From Alcanivorax quisquiliarum (GTDB taxonomy: Bacteria; Pseudomonadota; Gammaproteobacteria; Pseudomonadales; Alcanivoracaceae), in NCBI RefSeq assembly GCF_023051175.1, contig NZ_JALKII010000001.1:434001-498000 (forward strand): a stretch of DNA of 64,000 bases, given 5' to 3'. Every line of letters begins with the position of its first letter. Position 1 is the first letter of the stretch. The notes below the pieces were generated by a model. It was not told the DNA's origin and ran no database searches. It saw nothing but the letters and a program-made list of their open reading frames with translations. The translations under genes and the position numbers were made by a program. Shown here one piece after another: positions 9,488 through 19,346 of the stretch.

Positions 9488-10251
9488 TGACCTTCTCCAA
9501 TCAGGGAACGCATGCGCAGCAGATCTGCTTCGGTATCCACGCCACCGGGTACGGTTTCGCAGGCCGGTGCGACGTGGATCGGCACACCATGATACATGGC
9601 CCGCAGCTGCTCCAGCGATTCGGCCTTTTCCAGCGGCGCCGGCGACCAGCCCACATAGCGATTCAACAGCCCGGTGCGATAGGCATAGATGCCGATATGG
9701 CGCCACCATTGCCCTTCGGGAAGCGTTTCTCCCGGCGCGCCGTCGGCGAACGCATCACGGTGCCAGGCGATTGGTGCGCGGCTGAAATACAGCGCCCGGC
9801 CATGCACGTCGAACACCACTTTCACCGCATTCGGGTTGAACAGCTCGGTGCCGGTGGTGATCGGCTCGCACAAGGTGGCGATACCAAAACCGGGGTGTGC
9901 GGCCAGGTTGGCCGCCACCTGGTCGATCACGGCGGGAGGAATCAGCGGCTCGTCGCCTTGCACATTGACGATGATGTCGTCATCGGCAAGGTCCAACTGC
10001 GCCGCCACTTCCTGCAAGCGATCCGTGCCGGAGGGGTGATCCGGGCGCGTCATCAGTACCTGCCCGCCGTGGGCCTGCACGGCGACCGCGATGCGCTCGT
10101 CATCGGTAGCCACCCAGACCTCATCGGCGCCGCTCTCAAGGCAGCGCTCGCGAACGTGCACCACCATCGGCTTGCCGCCGATATCGGCCAGCGGCTTGCC
10201 CGGCAGGCGGCTGGCGCCAAAACGTGCGGGAATAACAATGCGAAAAGTCAT
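9484..10251 (-). CDS. kdsB: 3-deoxy-manno-octulosonate cytidylyltransferase (CMP-Kdo synthetase)
   Basis: Cytoplasmic enzyme that activates Kdo with CTP before transfer to lipid IVA. The 255-residue protein starts with the nucleotidyltransferase motif [18 protein letters not shown], followed by ATDDERI, the [11 protein letters not shown] segment and VQGDEPLIP, all typical of KdsB. It is translationally coupled to the downstream phosphatase gene and lies 140 bases after lpxK on the same strand, placing two lipid A steps together. Confidence 0.96.
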   Translation of the reverse strand: MTFRIVIPARFGASRLPGKPLADIGGKPMVVHVRERCLESGADEVWVATDDERIAVAVQAHGGQVLMTRPDHPSGTDRLQEVAAQLDLADDDIIVNVQGDEPLIPPAVIDQVAANLAAHPGFGIATLCEPITTGTELFNPNAVKVVFDVHGRALYFSRAPIAWHRDAFADGAPGETLPEGQWWRHIGIYAYRTGLLNRYVGWSPAPLEKAESLEQLRAMYHGVPIHVAPACETVPGGVDTEADLLRMRSLIGEGQ

Positions 10252-10391
10252 CGTTCACATCTCTTGATCGGCAGTGTCTGCTGATTGCCGGTGCCTGTTC
10301 ATTGCCCGCGCCTGTTCATTGATAGCGTCGGTTGATTGGCAATGCATCCTGATCTGACAGCACCGCACACGCGCTGCGGGCCTGGCCGAAA

Positions 10392-11426
10392 CTACTGCGC
10401 GCTCTGCGCACCGCGCTGATGCCGCTCCACCAACGTGCGCAGCACTGTGCCCGCAAAGCCAGGGGGCAACTCGGCACGCACCGGTAATACCCAGACCCGC
10501 TCGGTAACAAAATGATCGCATTTGACCAGATCTTTTTCGGTGATCACCACGGGCAGCGTGCCGGGAAAATCGAGATCACCCGGCTGGAATACATAATGAT
10601 CCGGCAACACATGGGGCGATACTTGCAGCCCGGCACGAGTCAGCACCGAGAAAAACCGTTCCGGATGCCCGATGCCAGCCGCGGCGTGTACAGCAACAAA
10701 CTGCCGCGTGAATTGCTCCAGCGAGAGTTGCTGCCCGGTCACGGCGTTGACCACGCCGTCGGGCACCAGCTGCATCGGCGTAGCGCCCGGCCAGGCGCTG
10801 TGCGCGCCGCCGTTGACCACTAGCCAGTCTACCTCCTGCAATCGCGTCGCCGGCTCACGCAACGGCCCGGCCGGCAAACACAGCCCGTTGCCCAACCCGC
10901 GCACGCCATCCAGCACCACCAGCTCGGCGGTGCGCGGCAATGGGTAGTGCTGAAGCCCGTCGTCACTGATCACCAGATCCGGCTGCAACGCGACGGCGGC
11001 CTGCAAGGCACGGCGGCGTTGCGGATCGATGATGACGGGCGCGCCTGTCAATTGCGCCAGCAGCAACGGCTCGTCACCGTTGAGCGAGGCCGGCTGGTAC
11101 GGGTCGATCCGCCAGGGCCAGCTGGGTGGCCGCGCACCGTAGCCGCGGGAAATGACCACCACCGACAACCCCAGCTCGGCCGCTGCCTTGCAGAGTGCAG
11201 CAACCAACGGCGTTTTGCCGGTGCCACCTACGGTAATATTGCCTACCACCAGCACCGGCACCGGCGGCCGCTCGTTGCGTGCCCGGAACCGGCGCAGCCG
11301 TCGGGCCGCGATGCAGCCGGTCAGGCGCGCCAGCGGCGCCAGTGGCAGCAGCCAGCGTGTGCCGCCATACCAGGCCGTATTCACCCACGCCGCCAGCTGG
11401 CCTTTCATGGCGTCAGTGATCCGCAA
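10392..11426 (-). CDS. lpxK: Tetraacyldisaccharide 4'-kinase
   Basis: Membrane-associated kinase that phosphorylates the 4' position of disaccharide-1-phosphate to give lipid IVA. The 344-residue protein has an N-terminal hydrophobic segment and the Walker A loop GNITVGGTGKTP near residue 62. VISRGYGAR and the Asp-containing ISDDGLQH near residue 154 are also conserved. Its start overlaps the msbA stop by 14 bases. Downstream, the small Trm112-like gene (ycaR) that often separates lpxK from kdsB is not present: the 140-base gap has no such frame. Confidence 0.95.
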   Translation of the reverse strand: MRITDAMKGQLAAWVNTAWYGGTRWLLPLAPLARLTGCIAARRLRRFRARNERPPVPVLVVGNITVGGTGKTPLVAALCKAAAELGLSVVVISRGYGARPPSWPWRIDPYQPASLNGDEPLLLAQLTGAPVIIDPQRRRALQAAVALQPDLVISDDGLQHYPLPRTAELVVLDGVRGLGNGLCLPAGPLREPATRLQEVDWLVVNGGAHSAWPGATPMQLVPDGVVNAVTGQQLSLEQFTRQFVAVHAAAGIGHPERFFSVLTRAGLQVSPHVLPDHYVFQPGDLDFPGTLPVVITEKDLVKCDHFVTERVWVLPVRAELPPGFAGTVLRTLVERHQRGAQSAQ

Positions 11427-13158
11427 AATTCATCTGGTGCAACTGGCCGTATTGGCCGCCCTGGGCGAGCAGTTCTTCATGCGTGCCACTTTCCACCACC
11501 TGGCCCTGATCCATCACCAGAATACGATCCGCTTTTTCGATGGTGGTCAGGCGATGCGCGATGACGATGGTCGTGCGGCCTTTCATTACGCGCTCCAGCG
11601 CTTGCTGGATATAGTGCTCGGATTCGTTGTCCAGTGCCGACGTTGCCTCGTCGAGAATCAGGATCGGAGCGTCTTTCAGCAACGCCCGTGCAATGGCCAG
11701 ACGCTGGCGCTGGCCACCGGATAGCTGCATACCGTCCTGCCCGACTTCGGTATCCAGCCCGTGCTCAAGTTTGCTGATGAAATCCCAGGCGTAGGCATCC
11801 TTGGCGGCCTGGATGATTTCCGCCTCGGAGCGGGAGCGCAGCTCGCCATAGGCGATATTGTTGCGAATGGTATCGTTAAACAGCACGACTTTTTGCGTCA
11901 CCATGGCGATCTGGCGCCGCAAGTCTGCCAGGGAGTAGGCCGTCAGCGGCTGCCCGTCCAGCAGGATCTGGCCCGCATCGGGGTCGTAAAAACGCGGGAT
12001 CAGCGCAGCGACGGTGCTCTTGCCCGCACCGGAGCGGCCCACCATCGCCAGCGTCTGACCCGGCGATACGGAAAAAGACAGATCGCGCAACACCGGCGCA
12101 TCTGGCGCGTAGCCGAACGTCACCTTGTCGAAAACGATGTCCCCTCGGGCCCGCTGCAACGGCACCGTGCCGATATCCGGCTCTGCTTCGCGATCCATCA
12201 GATCGAATACCGACGCCGCACCGGTCACGCCGCGCTGAATCTTGACGTTCACATCCGTCAGTTGCTTGAGGGGTTTCTGAATCAACGCCACGGCGGCGAT
12301 AAAGGCGAGGAACTCTCCCACCGTGATCGCCTCGCCCATGATCTGAATGTAGAGATAGGTGATGACGCCAACGCCGATGGCGACGACCAATTGCACTGTG
12401 ACGGTGCTCGTCACCTTGCTCACTTCCATCTTCACATGCTGTTTCTGAAAACGGCGGCTGGCGCGCTCGAAGCGCTCTTCTTCCAGTGCCTGGCCAGCAA
12501 ATATCTTCACCGGCTGGTTGCCCTCGATGGCCTCGCCCAGATACTGGGTGATATTGCCCATGCTGCCCTGGATGCGACGGCTGATGGCCCGAAAACGCTT
12601 GCTCATGTAATTCACCATCAGCGCGATGATCGGCCCGACAGTGAACAGGATCATGGTGAGCTTCCAGTTGCTGTAAAGCAGATAGCCAAGCAGCCCGATG
12701 ACGGTCAGCCCCTCGCGCAGGATGATGGTCACCGCATCGGTGCCTGCGGCGGTGACCTGCTGCGCATCGTAGGTGATCCGTGACAACAGCCGCCCGGAAG
12801 CACTTTTCTGATATTCCCGCGTCGGCAGGCGCAGCACATGCTGGAATGTCTCGTTGCGCAAATCATAGACAATGCGCTGCCCCACCCAGGTAATACAGTA
12901 AGCGCCGATAAACTGGCCAATACCTTGAATCAGGTTGATCACAAAAGGCGCGATGCAGATCAGCAGCACCCGTTCGGGGGTCGGATTTTCAATTGTTTCG
13001 GTGATTATCCGCATCATTTCCGCCACGAGTGGCTGCATTGCGGAATAAATCAGGTAGCCCAGCACACTGCCCGCCAGCACCCAGCCGTGCCGCCGGGTAT
13101 AACGCAGCAGCCGCTTGTAGGTTTGCCAGGTGTTCTCCTGTTGCAGGGGTGTTGTCAT
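11413..13158 (-). CDS. msbA: Lipid A export ATP-binding/permease protein MsbA
   Basis: Homodimeric ABC exporter that flips core-lipid A across the inner membrane. The 581 residues match E. coli MsbA (582). Six membrane segments fill roughly residues 20-310. The ATPase half has Walker A GRSGAGKST near residue 380, the signature LSGGQRQRLAIARALL near 482 and Walker B ILILDEATSALD near 503. It lies between exbD (24-base gap) and lpxK (overlap), an order typical of msbA-lpxK pairs. Other half-size ABC exporters look similar, but the neighbours make MsbA the best call. Confidence 0.93.
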   Translation of the reverse strand: MTTPLQQENTWQTYKRLLRYTRRHGWVLAGSVLGYLIYSAMQPLVAEMMRIITETIENPTPERVLLICIAPFVINLIQGIGQFIGAYCITWVGQRIVYDLRNETFQHVLRLPTREYQKSASGRLLSRITYDAQQVTAAGTDAVTIILREGLTVIGLLGYLLYSNWKLTMILFTVGPIIALMVNYMSKRFRAISRRIQGSMGNITQYLGEAIEGNQPVKIFAGQALEEERFERASRRFQKQHVKMEVSKVTSTVTVQLVVAIGVGVITYLYIQIMGEAITVGEFLAFIAAVALIQKPLKQLTDVNVKIQRGVTGAASVFDLMDREAEPDIGTVPLQRARGDIVFDKVTFGYAPDAPVLRDLSFSVSPGQTLAMVGRSGAGKSTVAALIPRFYDPDAGQILLDGQPLTAYSLADLRRQIAMVTQKVVLFNDTIRNNIAYGELRSRSEAEIIQAAKDAYAWDFISKLEHGLDTEVGQDGMQLSGGQRQRLAIARALLKDAPILILDEATSALDNESEHYIQQALERVMKGRTTIVIAHRLTTIEKADRILVMDQGQVVESGTHEELLAQGGQYGQLHQMNFADH

Positions 13159-13182
13159 TACTGACGCTTGCTCCTAATGCCC

Positions 13183-13602
13183 TCAGCCGCCCGACGGCGC
13201 CTGAGTCGTAATGGTGATATTGACGAAGCCCAGCTGCCCGGCCACGTCCATGACACGCACCACAGCCTGGTGGGGGCTGCTGGCGTCGGCGGTGATGACC
13301 AGCGGCCGGTCGGTGCCGGCGCGCGCCAGCGGCAACAGCACCGAGCGCAATGTGGCCTCATCATGCCGGAGCAGCTGTTCGCCGTTGACAAGATACTCGC
13401 CACCGGCGCCGATCACGACCTCAACATGATCTGCCACCTCCACACGCGGCTGGCCGGACGCCTCGGGCAGCACTACCCCTAGCCGCGTTTCGCGTGTAAA
13501 AGTGGTAGTCACCATAAAGAAAATCAGCAGCAAGAACACCACATCGATCAGCGGTGCCAGGTTGATCTCCACATTGTCATTGCTCTGGCGGCGAAACTTC
13601 AC
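13183..13602 (-). CDS. exbD: ExbD/TolR-family energy-transducing protein
   Basis: A 139-residue protein with one membrane helix (LIDVVFLLLIFFMVTTTF, about residues 18-35) that carries the conserved proton-path Asp of LIDVVF, followed by a periplasmic domain. ExbD works with ExbB to couple the proton motive force to outer-membrane processes through TonB-like partners. The start overlaps the exbB stop by 4 bases, so the two are coupled. In this lipid A context the pair is the version usually found next to comEC and lpxK. No tonB is visible here. Confidence 0.9.
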   Translation of the reverse strand: MKFRRQSNDNVEINLAPLIDVVFLLLIFFMVTTTFTRETRLGVVLPEASGQPRVEVADHVEVVIGAGGEYLVNGEQLLRHDEATLRSVLLPLARAGTDRPLVITADASSPHQAVVRVMDVAGQLGFVNITITTQAPSGG

Positions 13603-14234
13603 GATGCGCTCCGGGCCCCGGCTGGCGACTCACTGGCCGCATGCATCCAGTCCAGCAGTTGCACCGCCGCCTGCTCCATGCCAACGGTCATTTCATCCAC
13701 CCGCCGTACCAGAAAGCGATGGAAAAACAGCGCCGGGATAGCCACTGTCAGGCCCGCCGCTGTCGTGATCAGCGCCTTGGAGATGCCGCCGGCAAACTGG
13801 CTGGCATCGCCGCTGCCCTGCAACATTATCACGGTGAACACATCGATCATGCCTACCACCGTGCCCAACAGCCCTATCAGCGGCGTGATCGCGGCAATGG
13901 TGCCCAACGTGTTCAGAAAACGCTCCAGCTCGTGCACTTCCTGGTTCGCGGCTTCTTCGATCCGCTCCTTGGTCACCTCGCGGCTTGCACCCGCGCAGGC
14001 CAGGCCGGCCGCCAGAATGCGCCCCAGCGGCGAATTGGCACGCAGGGCCTGCAAATAAGCACGATCAACCTTGCTCTTCTGCCAGCTGCCACGTACCTGG
14101 CCGAGCAGCTCTGGCGGTGCGATGCGGGCACGGCGCAGGCTCCACAGCCGTTCTGCCACGATGGCCAGCGCCACCGCCGAGCACAGCAGAATGGGGAGCA
14201 TCAACCAGCCCCCGGCAATTACGATATCGAGCAC
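13599..14234 (-). CDS. exbB: MotA/TolQ/ExbB-family proton channel protein
   Basis: A 211-residue inner-membrane protein with a first helix at residues 5-25 and two further helices around residues 105-170. It includes the family segment NTLGTIAAITPLIGLLGTVVG and the late ALITTAAGLTVAIPALFF helix. GTG at 14234 is the likely start: AAGGGGGA lies just upstream, whereas the longer frame adds 51 residues without family character. It forms the channel with ExbD, to which it is translationally coupled. The comEC stop lies 37 bases upstream. Confidence 0.9.
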   Translation of the reverse strand: MLDIVIAGGWLMLPILLCSAVALAIVAERLWSLRRARIAPPELLGQVRGSWQKSKVDRAYLQALRANSPLGRILAAGLACAGASREVTKERIEEAANQEVHELERFLNTLGTIAAITPLIGLLGTVVGMIDVFTVIMLQGSGDASQFAGGISKALITTAAGLTVAIPALFFHRFLVRRVDEMTVGMEQAAVQLLDWMHAASESPAGARSAS

Positions 14235-14271
14235 GCCATTTCCCCCTTGATACACGCAGTATGCAAAATCA

Positions 14272-16557
14272 TCATTCGCTGTGGCGGCCCGCCATGACTG
14301 AAGAAGCCGCCGGCCGCCAGGGCCGTGGATATCGTTCACGCCACAATATTGGCGCCGGATTATGGGAGCCATGCAGGCTGAATACAATCATGCCTGTCTC
14401 ATAACTGATCAGCAGCGGGATGCCCAGTTCCGCGTAGCGTGCCCGGATGATTTCCGCCGGGTGCCCGAAGCGATTGGCATAGCCCGCTGTCGCAATAGCC
14501 CACTCCGGCTGGAGTGCACGCAGCAGCGGATAGGACGAGCTGGTGCGGCTGCCGTGATGTGGCACTTGCAAGATGGTCAACGGCGCCGGGTCCCGAAAAT
14601 CCTGTGCCACCAGCCAGTATTCCACCAGGCGAGTAATGTCTCCGGTCAGCAGCACCGTGCCGCCCGCGCCGCTGATTCGCAACACGCAACTGGTATTGTT
14701 GCGTTGGCGCAACGGCATGGCCGGTGGCGGCCAGAGCACCTCGAACACCACCTCGTCCAGCTGCCATTGTTGCCCGCGCAAACACGCTCGGGTGCCCGGC
14801 AAGGCGCCGGGATCACCGCTATACAGCGCCTCCTCCGGCAGCAACTCACGGACGCCTGCCAGGCCACCGGCATGATCCAGATCCGCATGGCTGACAAACG
14901 CCAGCGTAACAGGCCGCCGCTGGCGTACCAGCCAGGGGCGCAGCACCAGGCCACCGGCATCGCCCCCCGGCCAACCCGGCCCGAGATCATAAAGCACCAG
15001 ATGAGACGCCGTACGGATGGCAGTGGCCTGCCCCTGCCCCACATCAAACACAATCAGATCGAAATCTCCTTGTGCCAATGTGACGTCAGCGGGCCACAGC
15101 CAGGGCAGCAACAGCAGCAACGCCAGCCACCGGGGCCAAGGTGGCCGCGTCATGGCAACGGTGATGCAGGCCAGTAGCACCAGCGCCATCGCCAGCAGTG
15201 ACGCCGGAGGCGGCAACAGCGGATCATGCGCCACCAGCCAATCCAGCGCATACCAGCACCCTTGCACCAGCCAGGCGGCAACGTCCAGTAACCATCCCAG
15301 CCCCGGCACCAGGCTGCCCAGCAGTGCAAGAGGAATCACCGCCAGCGAAAACAGCGGCACCATCACCAGATTAGCCAGCGGCGACGCCAGCCCCCAGTGC
15401 GTGAACAACCAGCCGGTGAGCGCCCCCAACCCCAACGAGAGCAGCAACTCCATCCTCAGCAAACCGGGGCGCGCACCAGACCAGGCGAGCCATATCAGTA
15501 GTGCGACGGCAGAAAAAGAAAGCCAGAAGCTGTTATCCAGTGCCGCCAGCGGATCAGGCGCCAGCACCACTATCGCTGCCAGCAGCAGCCCGGCCCGACC
15601 GCTCAATCGCCAGCGCGCCCACACTGCCACCAGCGCCACCAGCAACATCACCAATGCGCGCAATGTCGGCAGTGCAAAGCCGGCCAGCGCGGCGTACCCG
15701 GCCGCTGCTGCCAGAGCCGGCCAGACCGCCCACTGTGCAGGTGTGTTGCGCCAGTTCGCCGACCATGGCGTCAGCAGGCCCCGTGCCAGCCACCACACCA
15801 GGCCCGCCACCAGGCTGATATGCAGGCCGGAGATCGCCATCAGGTGCGCTGTCCCGCTGACTTGCAGCAACGTCCAGTCATCCCGAGACAGATGGCGCCG
15901 ATCAGCGCTGACCAGCGCGGGTATTACTCGTGCGCCGGGCCGATGTGCGCCCAGACGCTCCGCCAGCTGTTGCCCGAGCCGGTCACGGTAGACGCCGATC
16001 CCGCCCGCCGCCGGCGCCAGCAACGCCAGCTCTGCCACTGAACCGCTGGCATCAACACCACGGGCAAGATCCAGCCGCGAGCGATCTTGCGTGCCCTCGT
16101 TGACCCAGCCCCGGGGCGGCAACAACCGCGCTCGCACCGCCACCCGGTCACCTGGCCGCAGCGCCACCTCCGGGTCATACCAGCGCAACCGCACGCGGTG
16201 CCGGCCCGGCCATTGCGACGAGCTGGCTCCCGCCAGCACGAAATCCAGCCGCTGCCGGTCTTGCCATTGCGGCACCGTGACCGGCAGGTCTGCCACTTGC
16301 CCGACCAGTAGCAGGGTTTCTCCCACCTGCTCCGGCGGCAGCCAGCCGGCCAGACCCTGTTGCACCGCCGCATCGCCCCAGAGCGCCCCGGCTACCACCC
16401 AACATGCTATTTTCAGCAGCCGCCACCGCAGCCTCACGCCAGCCAGCGCGAATCCTGCGGCCAGCAACCCGGCCCATAGCATCGGCACGCCGAGCCCGGC
16501 AACGGCCAACGGCGCGGTGAACACCGCCCACAGTAAACCACCCACCCACCAGACCAT
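14272..16557 (-). CDS. comEC: DNA internalization-related competence protein ComEC/Rec2
   Basis: Inner-membrane channel for single-stranded DNA uptake in natural transformation. The 761-residue protein has an N-terminal hydrophobic block, a DUF4131/OB-like region, the central Competence domain with many helices (HLMAISGLHISLVAGL near residue 245), and a C-terminal metallo-beta-lactamase domain with the metal-binding SHADLDHAGG motif near residue 560. The start at 16557 is preferred over 16593 because GGGAG lies 8 bases upstream. No other competence genes are in the window, so function in transformation is inferred from family alone. Confidence 0.93.
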   Translation of the reverse strand: MVWWVGGLLWAVFTAPLAVAGLGVPMLWAGLLAAGFALAGVRLRWRLLKIACWVVAGALWGDAAVQQGLAGWLPPEQVGETLLLVGQVADLPVTVPQWQDRQRLDFVLAGASSSQWPGRHRVRLRWYDPEVALRPGDRVAVRARLLPPRGWVNEGTQDRSRLDLARGVDASGSVAELALLAPAAGGIGVYRDRLGQQLAERLGAHRPGARVIPALVSADRRHLSRDDWTLLQVSGTAHLMAISGLHISLVAGLVWWLARGLLTPWSANWRNTPAQWAVWPALAAAAGYAALAGFALPTLRALVMLLVALVAVWARWRLSGRAGLLLAAIVVLAPDPLAALDNSFWLSFSAVALLIWLAWSGARPGLLRMELLLSLGLGALTGWLFTHWGLASPLANLVMVPLFSLAVIPLALLGSLVPGLGWLLDVAAWLVQGCWYALDWLVAHDPLLPPPASLLAMALVLLACITVAMTRPPWPRWLALLLLLPWLWPADVTLAQGDFDLIVFDVGQGQATAIRTASHLVLYDLGPGWPGGDAGGLVLRPWLVRQRRPVTLAFVSHADLDHAGGLAGVRELLPEEALYSGDPGALPGTRACLRGQQWQLDEVVFEVLWPPPAMPLRQRNNTSCVLRISGAGGTVLLTGDITRLVEYWLVAQDFRDPAPLTILQVPHHGSRTSSSYPLLRALQPEWAIATAGYANRFGHPAEIIRARYAELGIPLLISYETGMIVFSLHGSHNPAPILWRERYPRPWRPAASSVMAGRHSE

Positions 16558-16724
16558 TGCTCCGCTCCCGTCGTCCGTGACACGCGGGAGCATGGCACAA
16601 TAACAAAAGCGTGTACGGCGGCATCACGCTATCATCCGACGACGAGCGCCGCCCGAGCAGCAGAAGCTGGCATCACGGCCATAACGCTGCATAATGCGCC
16701 CACTCAGCTCAGCGGACACCCTCG

Positions 16725-17243
16725 ATGCCAAGACGGATCTTCAAGAAATACCTGCCTTCTTCCGAGCGCGTGCGCCAGACACGCTCGCTAGGAGCGTTTG
16801 CCACGTTGCTCGGGGAACCGGGGTTATGGCACCTCAACCGCCGCTCGCTCTCCGTGGCGGTTTTTGTCGGAGTGTTTTGCGCGCTGCTGCCGATGCCGTT
16901 TCAGATGCTGCCGGCGCTGTTGCTGGCGGTATGGCTGAAATGTAATCTGCCGCTGACCATTGTCGTCGTCTGGACCACAAATCCTTTCACCTATGTGCCG
17001 GTGTTCTACTTCTGCTATCGCGTCGGCGCACGCTTGCTGGATATGCCGGTGGCGCCGCCGGATGCCGTCAGCTTTGCCTGGCTGCTGGAGCAGATGCTGC
17101 CCTTGTGGGTCGGCTCGCTGGCCTGCGGAGCAGTCTTCGGCCTGCTAGGGATGTTGGCGACACGCCTGCTGTGGCGTCTGGCCGTGGTGCGGCGCTGGGA
17201 ACAGCGCCGTCAGCTCAGGCGTGCGAGTCAGGGGCAGGAGTAG
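16725..17243 (+). CDS. DUF2062 membrane protein
   Basis: A 172-residue membrane protein of the DUF2062 family. The basic N-terminus ([17 protein letters not shown]) is followed by hydrophobic segments around residues 45-70, the conserved [19 protein letters not shown] near residue 84, and a last helix around residues 122-150. The molecular function of the family is unknown. It lies divergent from comEC and converges on lolD, overlapping the lolD 3' end by 29 bases. The same gene is known next to lol and comEC genes in pseudomonads. Confidence 0.85.
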   Translation: MPRRIFKKYLPSSERVRQTRSLGAFATLLGEPGLWHLNRRSLSVAVFVGVFCALLPMPFQMLPALLLAVWLKCNLPLTIVVVWTTNPFTYVPVFYFCYRVGARLLDMPVAPPDAVSFAWLLEQMLPLWVGSLACGAVFGLLGMLATRLLWRLAVVRRWEQRRQLRRASQGQE

Positions 17244-17943
17244 GCGCCGCCGGGGCCGTTAGTGGCTGCAACCGCCCATCGTGCAACTCCAGCTGCTGGC
17301 GGCAGCGCCTGGCAAAGCTGGTGTCGTGGGTGACAATCAATAGCGCAATGCCAAGCTGTTGATTCAGCTGCAGCATCAGATCCTGCACCTGCGCTGCCGT
17401 GCGCTCATCCAGATTGCCGGTCGGCTCATCGGCAAGCACCAGCGCCGGTTGCGTCACCAGCGCCCTGGCAATGGCCACCCGCTGCCGCTCGCCGCCGCTC
17501 AGCGCCGCCGGCTTGTGCTGTAGCCGATGGCCCAGACCTACCGCCGCCAGCATATCGCGGGACTGCTGCCGCGCCGCCGCCGGCGCCATGCCGCGAATCA
17601 GCAACGGCATAGCCACATTCTCCACCGCCGTGAATTCCGGCAGCAGATGGTGGAACTGATAAATGAACCCCATGCGTCGATTGCGCAACGTGCCCCGCTG
17701 GGACTCCGACAGCTGCGCCAGATCATGGCCAGCCACCACCACCTGCCCCTCGCTGGGCCGATCCAGCCCGCCAAGCAGGTTCAACAGCGTGGATTTGCCG
17801 GAGCCGGAGGTGCCGACAATGGACAGCGTATCGCCCGGCATCAGTTGCAGCTCGATCCCCTTCAACACCAGCACATCGCCAGCGCCCTCGGCATAGCGTT
17901 TGACCAGGCCCTGCGCCTGGATGACCGGCCTGGCGCTACTCAT
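17215..17943 (-). CDS. lolD: Lipoprotein-releasing ABC transporter ATPase
   Basis: Cytoplasmic ATPase of the Lol system, which extracts outer-membrane lipoproteins from the inner membrane and hands them to LolA. The 242-residue protein has Walker [13 protein letters not shown] near residue 42, the family-typical [18 protein letters not shown] (the FHHLLPEF LolD signature), ABC signature [15 protein letters not shown] near 148 and Walker [13 protein letters not shown]. The start at 17943 overlaps the permease stop by 8 bases; the longer frame adds 12 residues inside the permease gene. Confidence 0.93.
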   Translation of the reverse strand: MSSARPVIQAQGLVKRYAEGAGDVLVLKGIELQLMPGDTLSIVGTSGSGKSTLLNLLGGLDRPSEGQVVVAGHDLAQLSESQRGTLRNRRMGFIYQFHHLLPEFTAVENVAMPLLIRGMAPAAARQQSRDMLAAVGLGHRLQHKPAALSGGERQRVAIARALVTQPALVLADEPTGNLDERTAAQVQDLMLQLNQQLGIALLIVTHDTSFARRCRQQLELHDGRLQPLTAPAAPTPAPDSHA

Positions 17944-19180
17944 ACCGCAACGCCTCGGCCGGCTCGACTTTGCTGGCACGCCAGGAGGGATACAGCGTCG
18001 CCGAGAAGCTGATCAGCATAGCGATGCCGGCGATGATCCCGACATCGCGCCACTGCAACTCCGATGGCAGGTAATTGACAAAATAGGCATCGAACATGTG
18101 CGCATTGAAGGTGGTTTCTATCCACTGACCCAACGCCGATACGTTGGTCGCCATGAGAATGCCCAGCAGGATGCCCAGCGCCGTGCCAGCGAAGCCGATC
18201 AGCGTCCCCTGCACCATGAAAATCCTCATGATCATCCCCGGCGAGGCCCCCAGCGTGCGCAGCACGGCGATATTGGCGCGCTTTTCAGTCACCAGCATCA
18301 CCTGGCTGGAAATGATATTGAAAGCCGCCACTGCGACAATGAAAGACAACAGCAGCGTCATCATGGTCTTTTCCATGCGAATCGCCTGGAACAGATTGCC
18401 ATGGCTGCGTGTCCAGTCGGCGGTGTAATAATCCCTGCCCAGCGAATGCTGCATCGACCAGCCCAGACGCGGGGCGGCAAACAGATCGTCCAGCCGCAGC
18501 CTGACGCCTTGCACGGTGCCCGGCTGCCGGGCCATGCGGGCGGCATCCTCCACATGTACATAAGCAAGCAGCGAATCCACCTCGGCCCGCACCCGAAACA
18601 CGCCGGTTATGGTGAAACGACGAAAGCGCGGCGTGACCCCGGCCGGCGACAGGCTGGCCTCGGGCAACACCAGCACGACCTTGTCGCCGACCTCCACACC
18701 CAGCTGACGCGCCAGACCATAACCCAGCACCATGCCGTATTCGCCTGCCGCCAGGCTATCCAGCTCACCTTCCCACATGAAATCGCCAACGATGGAAACA
18801 TCCTGCTCGGCCGCCGGATCAATACCGTTGACCATCAGCCCGGCCACCACGCCTTTGTGAGTCAACATGCCTTGCAGCTCGACAAAAGGCGCAGCCGCCA
18901 TCACCCCCGGCTCCTCCATCACCCGCTCGGCCAGCGCCTGCCAATCCTGAACAGGCTCCCGGCCGTGCACGGACAAATGCGTCACCATGCCGAGGATGCG
19001 CGTCTGCAGCTCACGCTCGAAGCCGTTCATCACCGACAACACCGTGATCAGCACGGCCACGCCGAGCATCAGGCCCAGCGCCGAGATCAGCGTGATGACG
19101 GAGATAAAACTGTTGCGTGCCCGGGCACCGGTATAACGCACGCCAATAAAGAGGGAGAAAGGTCTGAGCATGGCGCGCAT
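17936..19180 (-). CDS. Lipoprotein-releasing ABC transporter permease (LolC/LolE/LolF type)
   Basis: A 414-residue MacB-like permease. The first helix is at residues 27-50 ([20 protein letters not shown]), a large periplasmic domain follows, and three C-terminal helices start near residue 270 ([15 protein letters not shown]). The N-terminal [20 protein letters not shown] is the classical LolC/LolE start. E. coli has two permeases flanking lolD, whereas only one is adjacent here. The downstream gene is the divergent-side DUF2062, so a homodimeric LolF-type permease is possible, or the partner lies elsewhere. It is translationally coupled to lolD. Confidence 0.9.
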   Translation of the reverse strand: MRAMLRPFSLFIGVRYTGARARNSFISVITLISALGLMLGVAVLITVLSVMNGFERELQTRILGMVTHLSVHGREPVQDWQALAERVMEEPGVMAAAPFVELQGMLTHKGVVAGLMVNGIDPAAEQDVSIVGDFMWEGELDSLAAGEYGMVLGYGLARQLGVEVGDKVVLVLPEASLSPAGVTPRFRRFTITGVFRVRAEVDSLLAYVHVEDAARMARQPGTVQGVRLRLDDLFAAPRLGWSMQHSLGRDYYTADWTRSHGNLFQAIRMEKTMMTLLLSFIVAVAAFNIISSQVMLVTEKRANIAVLRTLGASPGMIMRIFMVQGTLIGFAGTALGILLGILMATNVSALGQWIETTFNAHMFDAYFVNYLPSELQWRDVGIIAGIAMLISFSATLYPSWRASKVEPAEALRYE

Positions 19181-19346
19181 TTAAGCATTAAAGCGACAGC
19201 CGGCGCCAGCGCCATCTCAGCCGCCTGCCACTCATGCAATTGTGTGATCATGGTCGTGACAGCACTGCTGCCATAGTGATTGAATAGCACCAGCTAACTT
19301 TCTAATATCACAAGACTTTACAGCTCCCATGGGGGGGGGAACGGGG

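Noticed and set aside
17900-19276. 458-codon plus-strand open frame
   Set aside because: Antisense to the Lol permease gene; rich in His, Gln and Arg as expected for shadow frames in this GC range.
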